Below, one piece after another: positions 26,201 through 32,826 of a DNA stretch of 64,000 nt. The notes under the pieces are model-generated. The model made no database searches. It was not told the origin of the DNA and saw only the letters and a program-made list of their open reading frames with translations. The position numbers and the translations under genes were made by a program. Source of the stretch: Candidatus Thorarchaeota archaeon (lineage in GTDB: Archaea; Asgardarchaeota; Thorarchaeia; Thorarchaeales; Thorarchaeaceae); assembly GCA_016933575.1 (NCBI GenBank), contig JAFGAR010000064.1, positions 1 through 64,000 of the forward strand, in the 5' to 3' direction. Each line of letters begins with the position of its first letter. The stretch's first letter is position 1.

Positions 26201-26923
26201 ACCGATATTTATGGACATGAGATTGCGATTGTTTCAGCAGAAGTATCAGACCTTGGCGGTTCAGATATTGATGAAGTGATATTGACCTACTCCAATTCAA
26301 CTAATGACTACAATGTCACCATGTCACTAAATGCTGGTTCCTATGAAGGTGCAATACCAAATCATCCCCCACTCACAACCGTGAGCTTCTGGATTACTGT
26401 CATTGACCAAGATGGCAACTTTGTAGAGAGTACTCCGGAGCAGTTTACTTTTGCCTCTGGTGGAATGCCTGACACACTTGGTCCATCCATGTCGTTGATA
26501 TCTCATGATCCCGAGAATCCAACACCAAGTGAAGCTGTTACAGTGTCTGCGACTGTCATTGACACAACCGGCATTGACTATGTAATCCTTCAATATCGTA
26601 TCGGTACAGGGACATGGAACAATATCACAATGACTTGTGTGAGTGATACCTACTCGGGCCTCATCTCAGCTCAAGTGGACGGAACTACTGTCACCTACAG
26701 ACTTGTTGCCATGGACACTCTTGGCAATGAGGCTATCTCGGGTGAGTTCTCTTATACAGTTGAAGAACCTGCAGTGACCACTACAACAACAATTACGACC
26801 ACAACGACAACGACTACAGGGACTGAACCCCCATCAGGAGATAATACAATGATCCTACTTGCCGGAGTGGGTGGCCTAGCTCTTATCGTAGTAGTTTTAG
26901 TCGTTGTTCGAAGGCGCAGTTAG
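20219..26923 (+). CDS. Giant Trp/Tyr-rich surface protein with C-terminal membrane anchor (2234 aa)
   Basis: An N-terminal signal peptide (residues 1-28 or so) is followed by about 1830 residues very rich in Trp, Tyr, Gly and N-glycosylation sequons, without Cys-rich or enzymatic motifs. A Ca-binding-like stretch D-L-D-G-D-L-D-T-T-D-D-Q is near residues 1417-1428. Residues about 1870-2190 form three Ig/cadherin-like repeats, each starting with P-P/P-S and an aromatic core. A Thr-rich linker, one helix (I-L-L-A-G-V-G-G-L-A-L-I-V-V) and R-R-R-S end the protein, as in archaeal cell-surface anchors. It is paralogous to 36442: R-L-Q-G-G..D-I-D-G and the D-L-D-G-D-L block are shared. Likely an S-layer or adhesion component; inferred. 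Confidence 0.8.
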   Translation: MKVITKLLSLLALCLFTASFFINAPIIPISNSQENSVLPDMQRGNQQNVLTDYPINYTEVSWDQQTINEQREEQWNSSRYRFGPKINWHTRNASTNEITDWAQEIPLNTWFDFILEIPYTALSGQVPYAIALMGNYYNLSEMEDGEMHNDFHPYALFAIYYVLEDRFEIYSSKETTQVEGAPKDLPENFTLSDVFGPMVEPFAEINHTASGYIAGTEAYWGRFRILMNSSTYPGFYMFSAMAMDVNFQSIAQSESTQQSGRLLGMDLHSIVNQAFGGYYTITRLDDDGDILYTVNRGDDFNFTVTTSNATLLNSVNIIMSAPSTFKVQRWVYGPYSEIQLRTGAWEWNDAAGAYAWNDTIEVTWAEPRFGYHWEESYSWVYMGKEYMVYDGKQDLWETHESWPNFCVSYNFTTSSWEYLALYHYENTTWIDDHWEWIEWQEYEPWSSEFRVPFVLNETTSTVYYNGLGKLVVNFRGHISEDMLPSGSEYGETLYVHEQITNQYGIKLVNYVNLPIATPQEMLDYENQRELAIDSPVSIVKITHKGEPYSPSWIFQADIGEPFTVSSRLQGGIEYADDIDGVAFILYGHQERWGEDIGIQWWQRSDIEIQVKVSPEGGIEVNVYNYTVRTSWGYGEHYEWINVEIAPGIWQVERVLIEDWFWQEQIWDFVLDDWTNQHFPMNSPQAKMSINCLNAGNVTYSIVGEDLKISFDITPLPEMPSLEWWWQYFYGNLTWVIDYESGWGSHTVLGWTEDTVYHFMNGTDIVYAEVPYKAPIFRNMQNGELYARQKIPYVIIDGREEPLKSYVFGDQDYTYESLIREDYDYILEDYHRYIRLQNNTEIEVFGDQTAALFNVTLINGTWFLSFQEDPYYMGGMNIYSMIADDGSVIAMPWPEWEGYSSVRTGVVPVEMVDYTLVTYASPFYPYEPFNVEPLFMVGWPEYVGPDHWIFRMNGTWEVFDMWRCYEPEFEHLYIYFDHHTGRHYVFDWPWELMKCEGPYSGILIPHYVTHLFAYVTVGGTNYPIPEAGHPIGGWWDLEWIIRSKYSHEIAYINGTAYVAKTVLDMYGYPYNEYAPDPDNPPYFYGYHLYEVNVSNTFYNLTDWGRYNETYFVMNYDYFPDTMPWVTWVNGSLFIPEVFHTDWTVGIGSRNATTLEFEVETWLDIVTGFYDGDYGSSQIHDWNYTHYYDFVMTKTGEMFYYNSTWRAVFHNITLSNGTFFYSAMEHPQIWPTDFSTWEVDTFYMIDIYGDYHWWYGWDEYTSHLIMVENVTGDSWTGSFWFQGESVPIIHFDVTHWDWDGSTWNSGTHTEDSVWAEYYYFLQALNGSTYEIIPLHYTPESYRFNYPSWQFKYDGTFYNISGSSDMIYKAYRFEGYSKKLDYAALPVSIINNQDKIVTGAPDFGMWDIDLWAVNPENGALDLDGDLDTTDDQYFVKEFHSSTDSYNITHKYLDVMILWEPDNETYGDEFYLHSFTGMVTFNWTSSWEDNYIWTKAATGETLTTAEFDAVKDTLLDEWGNSKPGYWSVAWLANNFTSDDLIQQAIEEGWDWAIDNSREWSWLWWELEEHYSTEVTNGTYTELMDINLAYEYAGMFAWEDEDDDNFMDVSTESLGSAEMSHYWMPVDVDSVNFTTPGEAFGNFNPTDTIYVDVTDTIDFGVTFDNVTGMVFPFGEYSYWDWYSGQYYGSDFASFNERPTECTTDEFSLAVHFTGIVNDTVNIAEVKFDITVGDWGLNTPGGIAVLEDISLAVCFYSDLSLVSGGGGGGTIAQYLSDNGTAVSNDEAFASSNFTMAAENSSVALMNLGGAPYTWSKNISQSCAVDAQTVPLSALSAIYVSGSGGTATTFSITSQQFYTLIGFKWWDGYALTVDPVFVGYISHGTTDTEAPAIGTVSAVPVQISGVDNAHIAAAVTDDGGSDLATVKVWDITNDANHSMTYNEGSGLWEVNVPRTTDGRYTMNYRIVAADNAGNEAYTTTSSFLYRDNIPPTIDTLDWDNSTDIYGHEIAIVSAEVSDLGGSDIDEVILTYSNSTNDYNVTMSLNAGSYEGAIPNHPPLTTVSFWITVIDQDGNFVESTPEQFTFASGGMPDTLGPSMSLISHDPENPTPSEAVTVSATVIDTTGIDYVILQYRIGTGTWNNITMTCVSDTYSGLISAQVDGTTVTYRLVAMDTLGNEAISGEFSYTVEEPAVTTTTTITTTTTTTTGTEPPSGDNTMILLAGVGGLALIVVVLVVVRRRS

Positions 26924-26933
26924 AACAAGAATG

Positions 26934-26966
26934 GCGGGCTCTTTGCCCGCTTTCTCCTCTTTTTTA
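26934..26966 (+). terminator. Hairpin and T-rich tract after the giant surface protein gene
   Basis: Stem GCGGGC / GCCCGC with a TCTTT loop (26934-26950), then TTTCTCCTCTTTTTT. It lies 11 bases after the stop codon. Confidence 0.7.
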
Positions 26967-26983
26967 AAATCATCGAATTGACT

Positions 26984-27388
26984 CTACTCGCTATATAGCT
27001 GGTCTTTCATTTTTTCGAAAAAGAATTTGATGCCTGCGAGATGAGCCTCATAAGTGCAGCTGAAAAGATCATAGGAGATGCCAGTTACCGGCAATGCATT
27101 TCGAAGAATTAAACAGTTCTTTTTATCAATTCCAAAGTTGACCTCAACAAGAGTTGCATTTGCTTTGAGTAGCTTCTCGTATACTTCTCGTCTCCCTTTA
27201 CTTGGTAGATCATCTAGACTCATCAAACGTGTTGTAAGTGTTATCCAATTGGCTCCGGGAAAGACTTCAATTACTTTGGTCTCAGTCTGTCGTTCAGACT
27301 GCACGCTGAATGTCTTGCGTCCGTGTTCTTCGAAGTCTATATCTAATCTCTTCAAGTATTCCTTTGCAATGAACCAAGTTGTGCTCAT
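26984..27388 (-). CDS. Small soluble protein, possibly YbjN/Tir-chaperone-like (134 aa)
   Basis: A 134-residue soluble alpha/beta protein starting M-S-T-T-W-F-I-A-K-E-Y-L-K-R-L. Its pattern is an N-terminal helix, a beta-sheet part (V-I-E-V-F-P-G-A-N-W-I-T-L-T-T), a helix, two strands (A-T-L-V-E-V-N-F-G-I-D and C-L-I-L-R-N-A-L-P-V) and a long C-terminal helix. This order is that of YbjN or type III secretion chaperone-like folds, but the assignment is by pattern only. It lies alone, on the opposite strand to the giant gene, with which it converges. Function unknown. Confidence 0.6.
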   Translation of the reverse strand: MSTTWFIAKEYLKRLDIDFEEHGRKTFSVQSERQTETKVIEVFPGANWITLTTRLMSLDDLPSKGRREVYEKLLKANATLVEVNFGIDKKNCLILRNALPVTGISYDLFSCTYEAHLAGIKFFFEKMKDQLYSE

Positions 27389-27540
27389 AGCAATCCATTC
27401 CTATTATGTGGCATATCATCTCATGATGTTCTACATACCATGGATTTATTCTGTAACAATAATGAACAATTCCTAGTAAAAGTCTTCGCTTTTTATGCTT
27501 GTTTGAAAATGTACTAGAATAACATAATGATGCCGAGTAT

Positions 27541-28101
27541 TCAATTACTGACTTTGCTTTCCCACCAGTTCTTGACCTCTTCATCTTCAAACAAAATATC
27601 AGTTCTCCACCTAGTGGAGAATCTCATGAATATATAACCCAGAAGAAGTTGAATTGGAATTGGTCCGACATAAATGTAAAGGCCACTCCAAATTACTGGA
27701 TAATAACCCATTAATCCCCATACTGCGGCAGGGAGGATTGAGAGAGCTCCAAGCTGCAGCGTCTGTTTTCGTTCTGCTTGACCCATTCTGAAACGAACTA
27801 CTTGTACCGCAAATAGAATACTGAGAAAAGTGAATGTGATTGTGTTGATGAATACCGATGGATTTAGGAAGAATAGTCCATACCCCTCCACGCCAAAACC
27901 CATAGGATTGGAATTTCCTGAAGCTGGGAAATAAGACCATGCCAACGCCACAACCACAAGATCAATCCAACGATTATCTAGATAGTCATTACCCATTGAA
28001 AATGATGTTATCATTATCGGACATAATAAAGTTACAATCGTGTAGATTGTAGCTACTGTCAACGGTGAGAGATTCACGATTGTAGTCTTGATTCGATTCA
28101 T
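27541..28101 (-). CDS. Integral membrane protein of unknown function (186 aa)
   Basis: The protein has about five hydrophobic segments: residues 13-35, 48-62, 80-100, 116-135 and 140-158, separated by short loops; the fourth loop has R-M-G-Q-A-E-R-K-Q. The C terminus is soluble and acidic (L-F-E-D-E-E-V-K-N-W-W-E-S-K). No known family is recognised. It starts at ATG 28101 and lies downstream of the beta-helix surface protein on the same strand, separated from it by a terminator-like hairpin, so it is probably its own transcription unit. Confidence 0.65.
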   Translation of the reverse strand: MNRIKTTIVNLSPLTVATIYTIVTLLCPIMITSFSMGNDYLDNRWIDLVVVALAWSYFPASGNSNPMGFGVEGYGLFFLNPSVFINTITFTFLSILFAVQVVRFRMGQAERKQTLQLGALSILPAAVWGLMGYYPVIWSGLYIYVGPIPIQLLLGYIFMRFSTRWRTDILFEDEEVKNWWESKVSN

Positions 28102-28220
28102 TATCTCATCTTCTCACAACACGATGTACTCCACTCTTGAGCTGTCACGATTGGCATTGCTCCCTACTTCAGTATATGTATACTATATTCCACTATTAAT
28201 CTTTGCACACTAATAAATGT

Positions 28221-28256
28221 AAAAAAAATAAGATCGCGGAGTCGACACCCCGCGAT
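28221..28256 (-). terminator. Hairpin and T-tract after the beta-helix surface protein gene
   Basis: Read on the minus strand, a 7-bp stem ATCGCGG / CCGCGAT (28250-28256 with 28233-28239) is followed by CTTATTTTTTTT. It begins 8 bases after the stop of the gene at 28264. Confidence 0.7.
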
Positions 28257-28263
28257 TATCACT

Positions 28264-29526
28264 CTATTTCCGTTTTATAAGAGCTACTCCTATAGCAAGG
28301 AGAACAGCTACAGCACCAACAGCTACGTAGGGAAGAAGGCTAGGTAGATCTAGTTGACCACCTGGTGGCGTTGTAGCATTTGGATCTACAACTGGAAATT
28401 GATCTGTATTTGAGGCATCTCCATCAATAGCATAGGCAATATCCACAATGTTGTCTGAATTTGCATCTGGTGATAACCAATCATTGTAGTGGTTGTAGGA
28501 AAACTGATTGTCTTCTCCATTATCCTCAACTTGACAATCGCCATCATTGTTGTCAATAAAGATATTATCAGTAATTGTGACATTGGATGTGTTCACACTT
28601 AATTTCAGTGCATAATCTGAGCTGTTTGTTACAGTATTATCACTTATCAGAACTGAATCTCCTGATGCAAGGTATATCCCAATACCAGCGGCATCTGTTA
28701 TCCTATTTTCTATGATTTCAGAGTTTACTCCACATGTGGCTATTCCGCCTGTTTGTGTTCCGACAATGGTATTGTCTGAAATGATTATCTCACTTCCAAG
28801 AGGTAGCATCACTGCTTCTAATGATGTGTTTGTGAATGTATTTCCTTGAACTGTCACACGTGTACACAAGTTGACTCGGACGCCATATTGTCCTCCAGTG
28901 ATAGTGTTATCTGAGATTATAGTGTCATTTAGACCACCAGCTACCCAGATATTGTGTGCAAGGTTTCCACTGAAGATATTTCCAGTGATGCTAGAATTGA
29001 ACATTCCATTCAAAACGACAATACCCTGCTGAGTGTTATTACAGATCTGATTCCCACTAAAAACACAATTATGGACGCCCTCATAAGTGTCAATGCCAGC
29101 ATCTCTATCTCGAATTATATTATTTACAAACTCTCCATTGGATACATTAGTTAACCAGATACCAGAGAACTCGGATGGAGCGCCTCCCTCAAACAAACAA
29201 TCGGACACTTTCCAATGAAGGTCTACATTCCATAGTCTAAGACATTGGATGCCTTCATCAGCAATTCTGTATCCTGAGATTGTGATCGGATTACCTTGGG
29301 TGCCATCACCAGACCAACTCTCAGTTACTGCCTGAAACATGAAATCAGCATTACCATCAATCAAAATTGGACTATGGTCCGAGTAAGCTAATGCGTTGGT
29401 GGAATTCCTGTTGATACTCGGTTCTATTGTTATACAAGCAGATTTGTTGTTTCCAATAGAGCCTACAGAAAAGAGTATCATCATAGTTAGAATCAAAAAA
29501 CTTCTTGTGAGTTTTTTCATTGTCAC
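28264..29526 (-). CDS. Secreted right-handed parallel beta-helix protein, membrane-anchored (420 aa)
   Basis: An N-terminal signal peptide is followed, from about residue 80, by tandem parallel beta-helix (PbH1/NosD-type) coils with the pattern I-S-D-N-T-(I/V)-x-G: examples are I-I-S-D-N-T-I-T-G-G, V-T-V-Q-G-N-T-F, I-I-S-D-N-T-I-V-G, L-I-S-D-N-T-V-T-N and V-T-I-T-D-N-I-F. A Pro/Gly linker, a helix (L-P-Y-V-A-V-G-A-V-A-V-L-L-A-I-G-V-A-L-I) and K-R-K anchor it. Such proteins often bind or process polysaccharide, but no catalytic residues can be assigned. It is another surface protein of this region. Confidence 0.85.
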   Translation of the reverse strand: MTMKKLTRSFLILTMMILFSVGSIGNNKSACITIEPSINRNSTNALAYSDHSPILIDGNADFMFQAVTESWSGDGTQGNPITISGYRIADEGIQCLRLWNVDLHWKVSDCLFEGGAPSEFSGIWLTNVSNGEFVNNIIRDRDAGIDTYEGVHNCVFSGNQICNNTQQGIVVLNGMFNSSITGNIFSGNLAHNIWVAGGLNDTIISDNTITGGQYGVRVNLCTRVTVQGNTFTNTSLEAVMLPLGSEIIISDNTIVGTQTGGIATCGVNSEIIENRITDAAGIGIYLASGDSVLISDNTVTNSSDYALKLSVNTSNVTITDNIFIDNNDGDCQVEDNGEDNQFSYNHYNDWLSPDANSDNIVDIAYAIDGDASNTDQFPVVDPNATTPPGGQLDLPSLLPYVAVGAVAVLLAIGVALIKRK

Positions 29527-29712
29527 TCTATCTCCTTATCAGAAACCTCATCGAGGTTGAATGAGTAGAGTATACTAATACTAAGTAGATTTTAGGTCGG
29601 AGCAACGGCAACAATTACGGTTATTTTTTACCTTTTATGCGGTTCATTGATAGGATAATGCTAATTCGAAACCGTAATACGCATTCTCTATCTGGTTACA
29701 TATTTAGATTTA

Positions 29713-30231
29713 CTAAACAACGTACAGGTAAATTGATTCATCATCATTTGTTCTTGTTGGAGTCCAGCCATCCAGAATAAACCTGTATGAGACTACGCGT
29801 GTTCCGGGTTGAAGATCTTCTGAGAGTTTCTCTCGTATCTTTTTGTTGATCTCGTACCCTTGATACAATGTCACCACTGTTGCATCTTCGAGATCGACTT
29901 TGAAAAAATTCCTCTTGATCACCTGAACTTTGGAACTGACTCGATTTCGTCGGATTGATACCTTTGACCAGAGGTACCTGAGGGGATCTACCTCAATTCC
30001 TATTGAGCGTGCACCAAATTCCTTCGCAGCCATTACTATTATTCTTCCATCTCCTGAACCTAAGTCATACAGAATATCGTCATGATTCACATCTGCGAAC
30101 TCAAGCATACTACGGACTCTCTTTCTTGGTGTTGGGACCCATGGTGCCCCGACAATTCCCGACCATGCTATCCAGATTACAAAGAGAATAATACAGGTCT
30201 CTATTGCGAGTATGAGAATCCAGTCTATCAT
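29713..30231 (-). CDS. Membrane-anchored class I SAM-dependent methyltransferase, aKMT-like (172 aa)
   Basis: One N-terminal helix (residues 4-24) precedes V-P-T-P-R-K-R-V-R and a Rossmann methyltransferase domain with Y-D-L-G-S-G-D-G-R (55-63) and the acidic residue of motif II in G-I-E-V-D (78-82). The domain resembles the small archaeal protein-lysine methyltransferases of the aKMT group. The classical N/D-P-P-Y motif of DNA and PrmC-type enzymes is absent; T-L-Y-Q-G-Y sits in its place. An N-terminal membrane anchor is unusual for this group. Substrate unknown; a membrane or surface protein lysine would be consistent. Confidence 0.75.
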   Translation of the reverse strand: MIDWILILAIETCIILFVIWIAWSGIVGAPWVPTPRKRVRSMLEFADVNHDDILYDLGSGDGRIIVMAAKEFGARSIGIEVDPLRYLWSKVSIRRNRVSSKVQVIKRNFFKVDLEDATVVTLYQGYEINKKIREKLSEDLQPGTRVVSYRFILDGWTPTRTNDDESIYLYVV

Positions 30232-30360
30232 CCTTAGTCTTGAAGTGATGAAATGTCATCAATATAAATTCAGTACATGATGGAGTTCTTCTTTAGGCGA
30301 ATAAGTTAGTGCGTGAATTTATAACAGAAAGTGCCATGGCAGACTGAAGAGGTGGAGGTC

Positions 30361-32622
30361 TTGAAACGCGTCCTACCTATGATATTAATACCAATATTTC
30401 TAGTGACTATGTTCATAGTCCCACAAGCTCTTGTTGGGACAAGTGAAAATTTGACACTTCAAGATCTTGCAGCACCTGCGCAGGTGTCAAGGGATGCAAG
30501 AATTGCTGTGTATGATGAAGATAATGTAACGGTACCGACTGAATCAGCGGCTGAGAATCTGACAAACCATATCTCTGCTCTGGTGACGCTTCTTGAAAAT
30601 GCGGGTCATGAGGTCACTGAACTCACAACTGCAGACATTCTAAATCATGAATTGTCTGTCGCTGATTATGACATTTTTGTCATGGTCAATAATGTTCCCC
30701 GAGAAAATATAGGTACGTTAGTGAAAGATTACTGGCTTGGTGGAGGAGCATTATTGAGTTTCAATAGTGCAATGAGCTATCTCTGGTATCAGGAAATTAT
30801 CTATCCTGGAGTCACTGGTGATCCACGGTATATTGCTTGGGATTATCGACCTTTTGACACTCAAAATGTGACTGTACGTCATTCTACGATGAAGGACTAT
30901 CATATCAATGATACAGTCATTGAAAATGCTGGTAACTGGGCAATTGCTGCAAAATCCATCTTCAGTGGTTCAGATATTGTTGATGATTATATCTTCATGT
31001 TGGCGAATCTAACAGAACCAAATTTCGTGTCTGCCTTTAGTGTCGAAAATTCGTATAGAGGTGGACGTATTGTTCAATTACCTGGCGATGGACAATCATT
31101 CACAACTTCAATCAGAAGTATAATTTTTGATTCAGTCGATTGGTTGGTTCCACGACCAAAAGGGAGAATCTTGTTTGACTTAGCTCATAGTCCGAGAAAT
31201 CCCATCGATTCTTGGGACAAGGATAATGGTTATTCACTCTACTGGGTTGCGGCTAATGGTTTCACCCATCTTAGAAATTACCTAGTAAACCACACCTATG
31301 TGGTCGATAAGCTGTACCCCACCACTGGAGATGCTTATACATCAGCAGTACTAGCGAAGTATGAGATGCTCATTGTTGCTTGGCCTGATCTCAATTTCAC
31401 AGACACAGAGATTACTACCCTTACTAATTGGGTAACTAATGGTGGAACTCTCCTAGTCCTAGGTGATCGTACAGGTCTCGGCGGTAATGGTTATATCTGG
31501 CTGAACGAATTATTAGCAGATTATGATATCAGTCTAGGAACTACTGATGTCATGACCTATGTTACAGCTACTCCCGTTACGCATTATACAACTGAAGGAA
31601 CCACTTCCCTTGAAGTTGGTTACAGAAACTATCTGAGTGTGATTGGAGATGGTTTTGATATCTGGGAGATTTCTGGCAACCCTGTGGTGGCAGGTCAAGA
31701 ATATGGGCAAGGTAGAGTCATTCTCAGTGGAGATATGAATATCTTTGACAATACTCAGCTAATGAACAATGACAATGAGAGATTCCTGTTGAATGTTGCC
31801 AACTGGTTCACTGCTGGTAGTGATGCAGACTTGCTTCTGTTCACAGACTATACACCACTGACCGATGATTTTGGTTATCACGCTCCAGTTACATTGGCAG
31901 CAAATGAACTTGGTCTTTCATACTATCTTACCATGACACGAACTGCATTTCTAGATATTCTAGATGCTCAATCATGGGATCTTGTTGTGGTAGATATTCC
32001 AAACTCTGGACCAAATACAGCATTACTCGATGCCCTCTACTCATACGTTGACAGCGGCAGGAAACTGCTAATGTGCAACTATGATGTTGATTTCTATCCT
32101 ACTCATCCGTTATGGTCAAAAATTGGAATTGAGTACTCTAGTGACATTACAACTGCAGACAGATTCTTTGTTTGGGATGAAATGCATGAGATATTCAATG
32201 AACCATTTGATTATGGACTAACATACTTCAATGCGACCCTTAGTTTTGGTGATGATGGCGATCTGCTAACGGTAACTGGCGGATCTGTTGCATTAGCAGG
32301 ATATGCTGTAAACGAAACTGCAGATAACGCACTTATTGTTCTCAATAGTGCAGGCACAGTTCTCTACAATGGCTTTCTCTTTGATATGATGGCTGGTGAT
32401 ATTGATGACTCGACATATGAGGATCGATTTGAGTTATGGACCAACGAGTTAGCTTTTATGGTTACGACTGGTGGCGGAACTACATTACCATTTGACCTGC
32501 TAACTCTTGCTATCATCGGCGGGGTGGCTCTGGTCCTAATCATCATCATTGTATTGGTGGTGCGGCGTAGATCATCTACTCCTGCTCCAAAACCAAAGAA
32601 GAAGTCCACCAAGAAGAAATAA
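30361..32622 (+). CDS. Membrane-anchored protein with three glutamine-amidotransferase-like domains (753 aa)
   Basis: I chose TTG 30361 because GAGGTGGAGG lies just upstream and the product then begins with a signal peptide (L-K-R-V-L-P-M-I-L-I-P-I-F-L). Three successive alpha/beta domains of DUF4350/ThuA-like type follow. The first is near residues 45-270 (A-R-I-A-V-Y-D-E-D ... D-Y-D-I-F-V-M-V-N), the second near 275-480 (G-R-I-L-F-D-L-A-H-S ... G-G-T-L-L-V-L-G-D), the third near 485-690 (L-L-L-F-T-D-Y ... W-D-L-V-V-V-D-I-P-N). One helix and a Lys-rich tail end it. No catalytic Cys nucleophile elbow is evident, so the domains are probably binding modules. GldG-like gliding or export proteins have related domains. 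Confidence 0.75.
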   Translation: MKRVLPMILIPIFLVTMFIVPQALVGTSENLTLQDLAAPAQVSRDARIAVYDEDNVTVPTESAAENLTNHISALVTLLENAGHEVTELTTADILNHELSVADYDIFVMVNNVPRENIGTLVKDYWLGGGALLSFNSAMSYLWYQEIIYPGVTGDPRYIAWDYRPFDTQNVTVRHSTMKDYHINDTVIENAGNWAIAAKSIFSGSDIVDDYIFMLANLTEPNFVSAFSVENSYRGGRIVQLPGDGQSFTTSIRSIIFDSVDWLVPRPKGRILFDLAHSPRNPIDSWDKDNGYSLYWVAANGFTHLRNYLVNHTYVVDKLYPTTGDAYTSAVLAKYEMLIVAWPDLNFTDTEITTLTNWVTNGGTLLVLGDRTGLGGNGYIWLNELLADYDISLGTTDVMTYVTATPVTHYTTEGTTSLEVGYRNYLSVIGDGFDIWEISGNPVVAGQEYGQGRVILSGDMNIFDNTQLMNNDNERFLLNVANWFTAGSDADLLLFTDYTPLTDDFGYHAPVTLAANELGLSYYLTMTRTAFLDILDAQSWDLVVVDIPNSGPNTALLDALYSYVDSGRKLLMCNYDVDFYPTHPLWSKIGIEYSSDITTADRFFVWDEMHEIFNEPFDYGLTYFNATLSFGDDGDLLTVTGGSVALAGYAVNETADNALIVLNSAGTVLYNGFLFDMMAGDIDDSTYEDRFELWTNELAFMVTTGGGTTLPFDLLTLAIIGGVALVLIIIIVLVVRRRSSTPAPKPKKKSTKKK

Positions 32623-32630
32623 CTTGAACT

Positions 32631-32673
32631 GAGAAGCCTTTAACAGAGGCTTCTCCTCTCTTTCTTTTTTTTT
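32631..32673 (+). terminator. Hairpin and long T-tract
   Basis: Stem GAGAAGCCT / AGGCTTCTC with a 7-base loop (32631-32655), then CTCTCTTTC and a run of nine T. It follows the stop of the gene ending at 32622 by 8 bases. Confidence 0.75.
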
Positions 32674-32826
32674 AAATCAAAACAAGTGGCAAGTCTCAGC
32701 TGCTCACCGTTTCATCATTGCACAAGGCTCTGACAGTAATGTTAGCCTCATCGACTGCCAAATATTTCTTAATGCTATTCTCTTATCAGTATGTTCAATG
32801 GACTAATATGCGGGAATATGAAAAGT

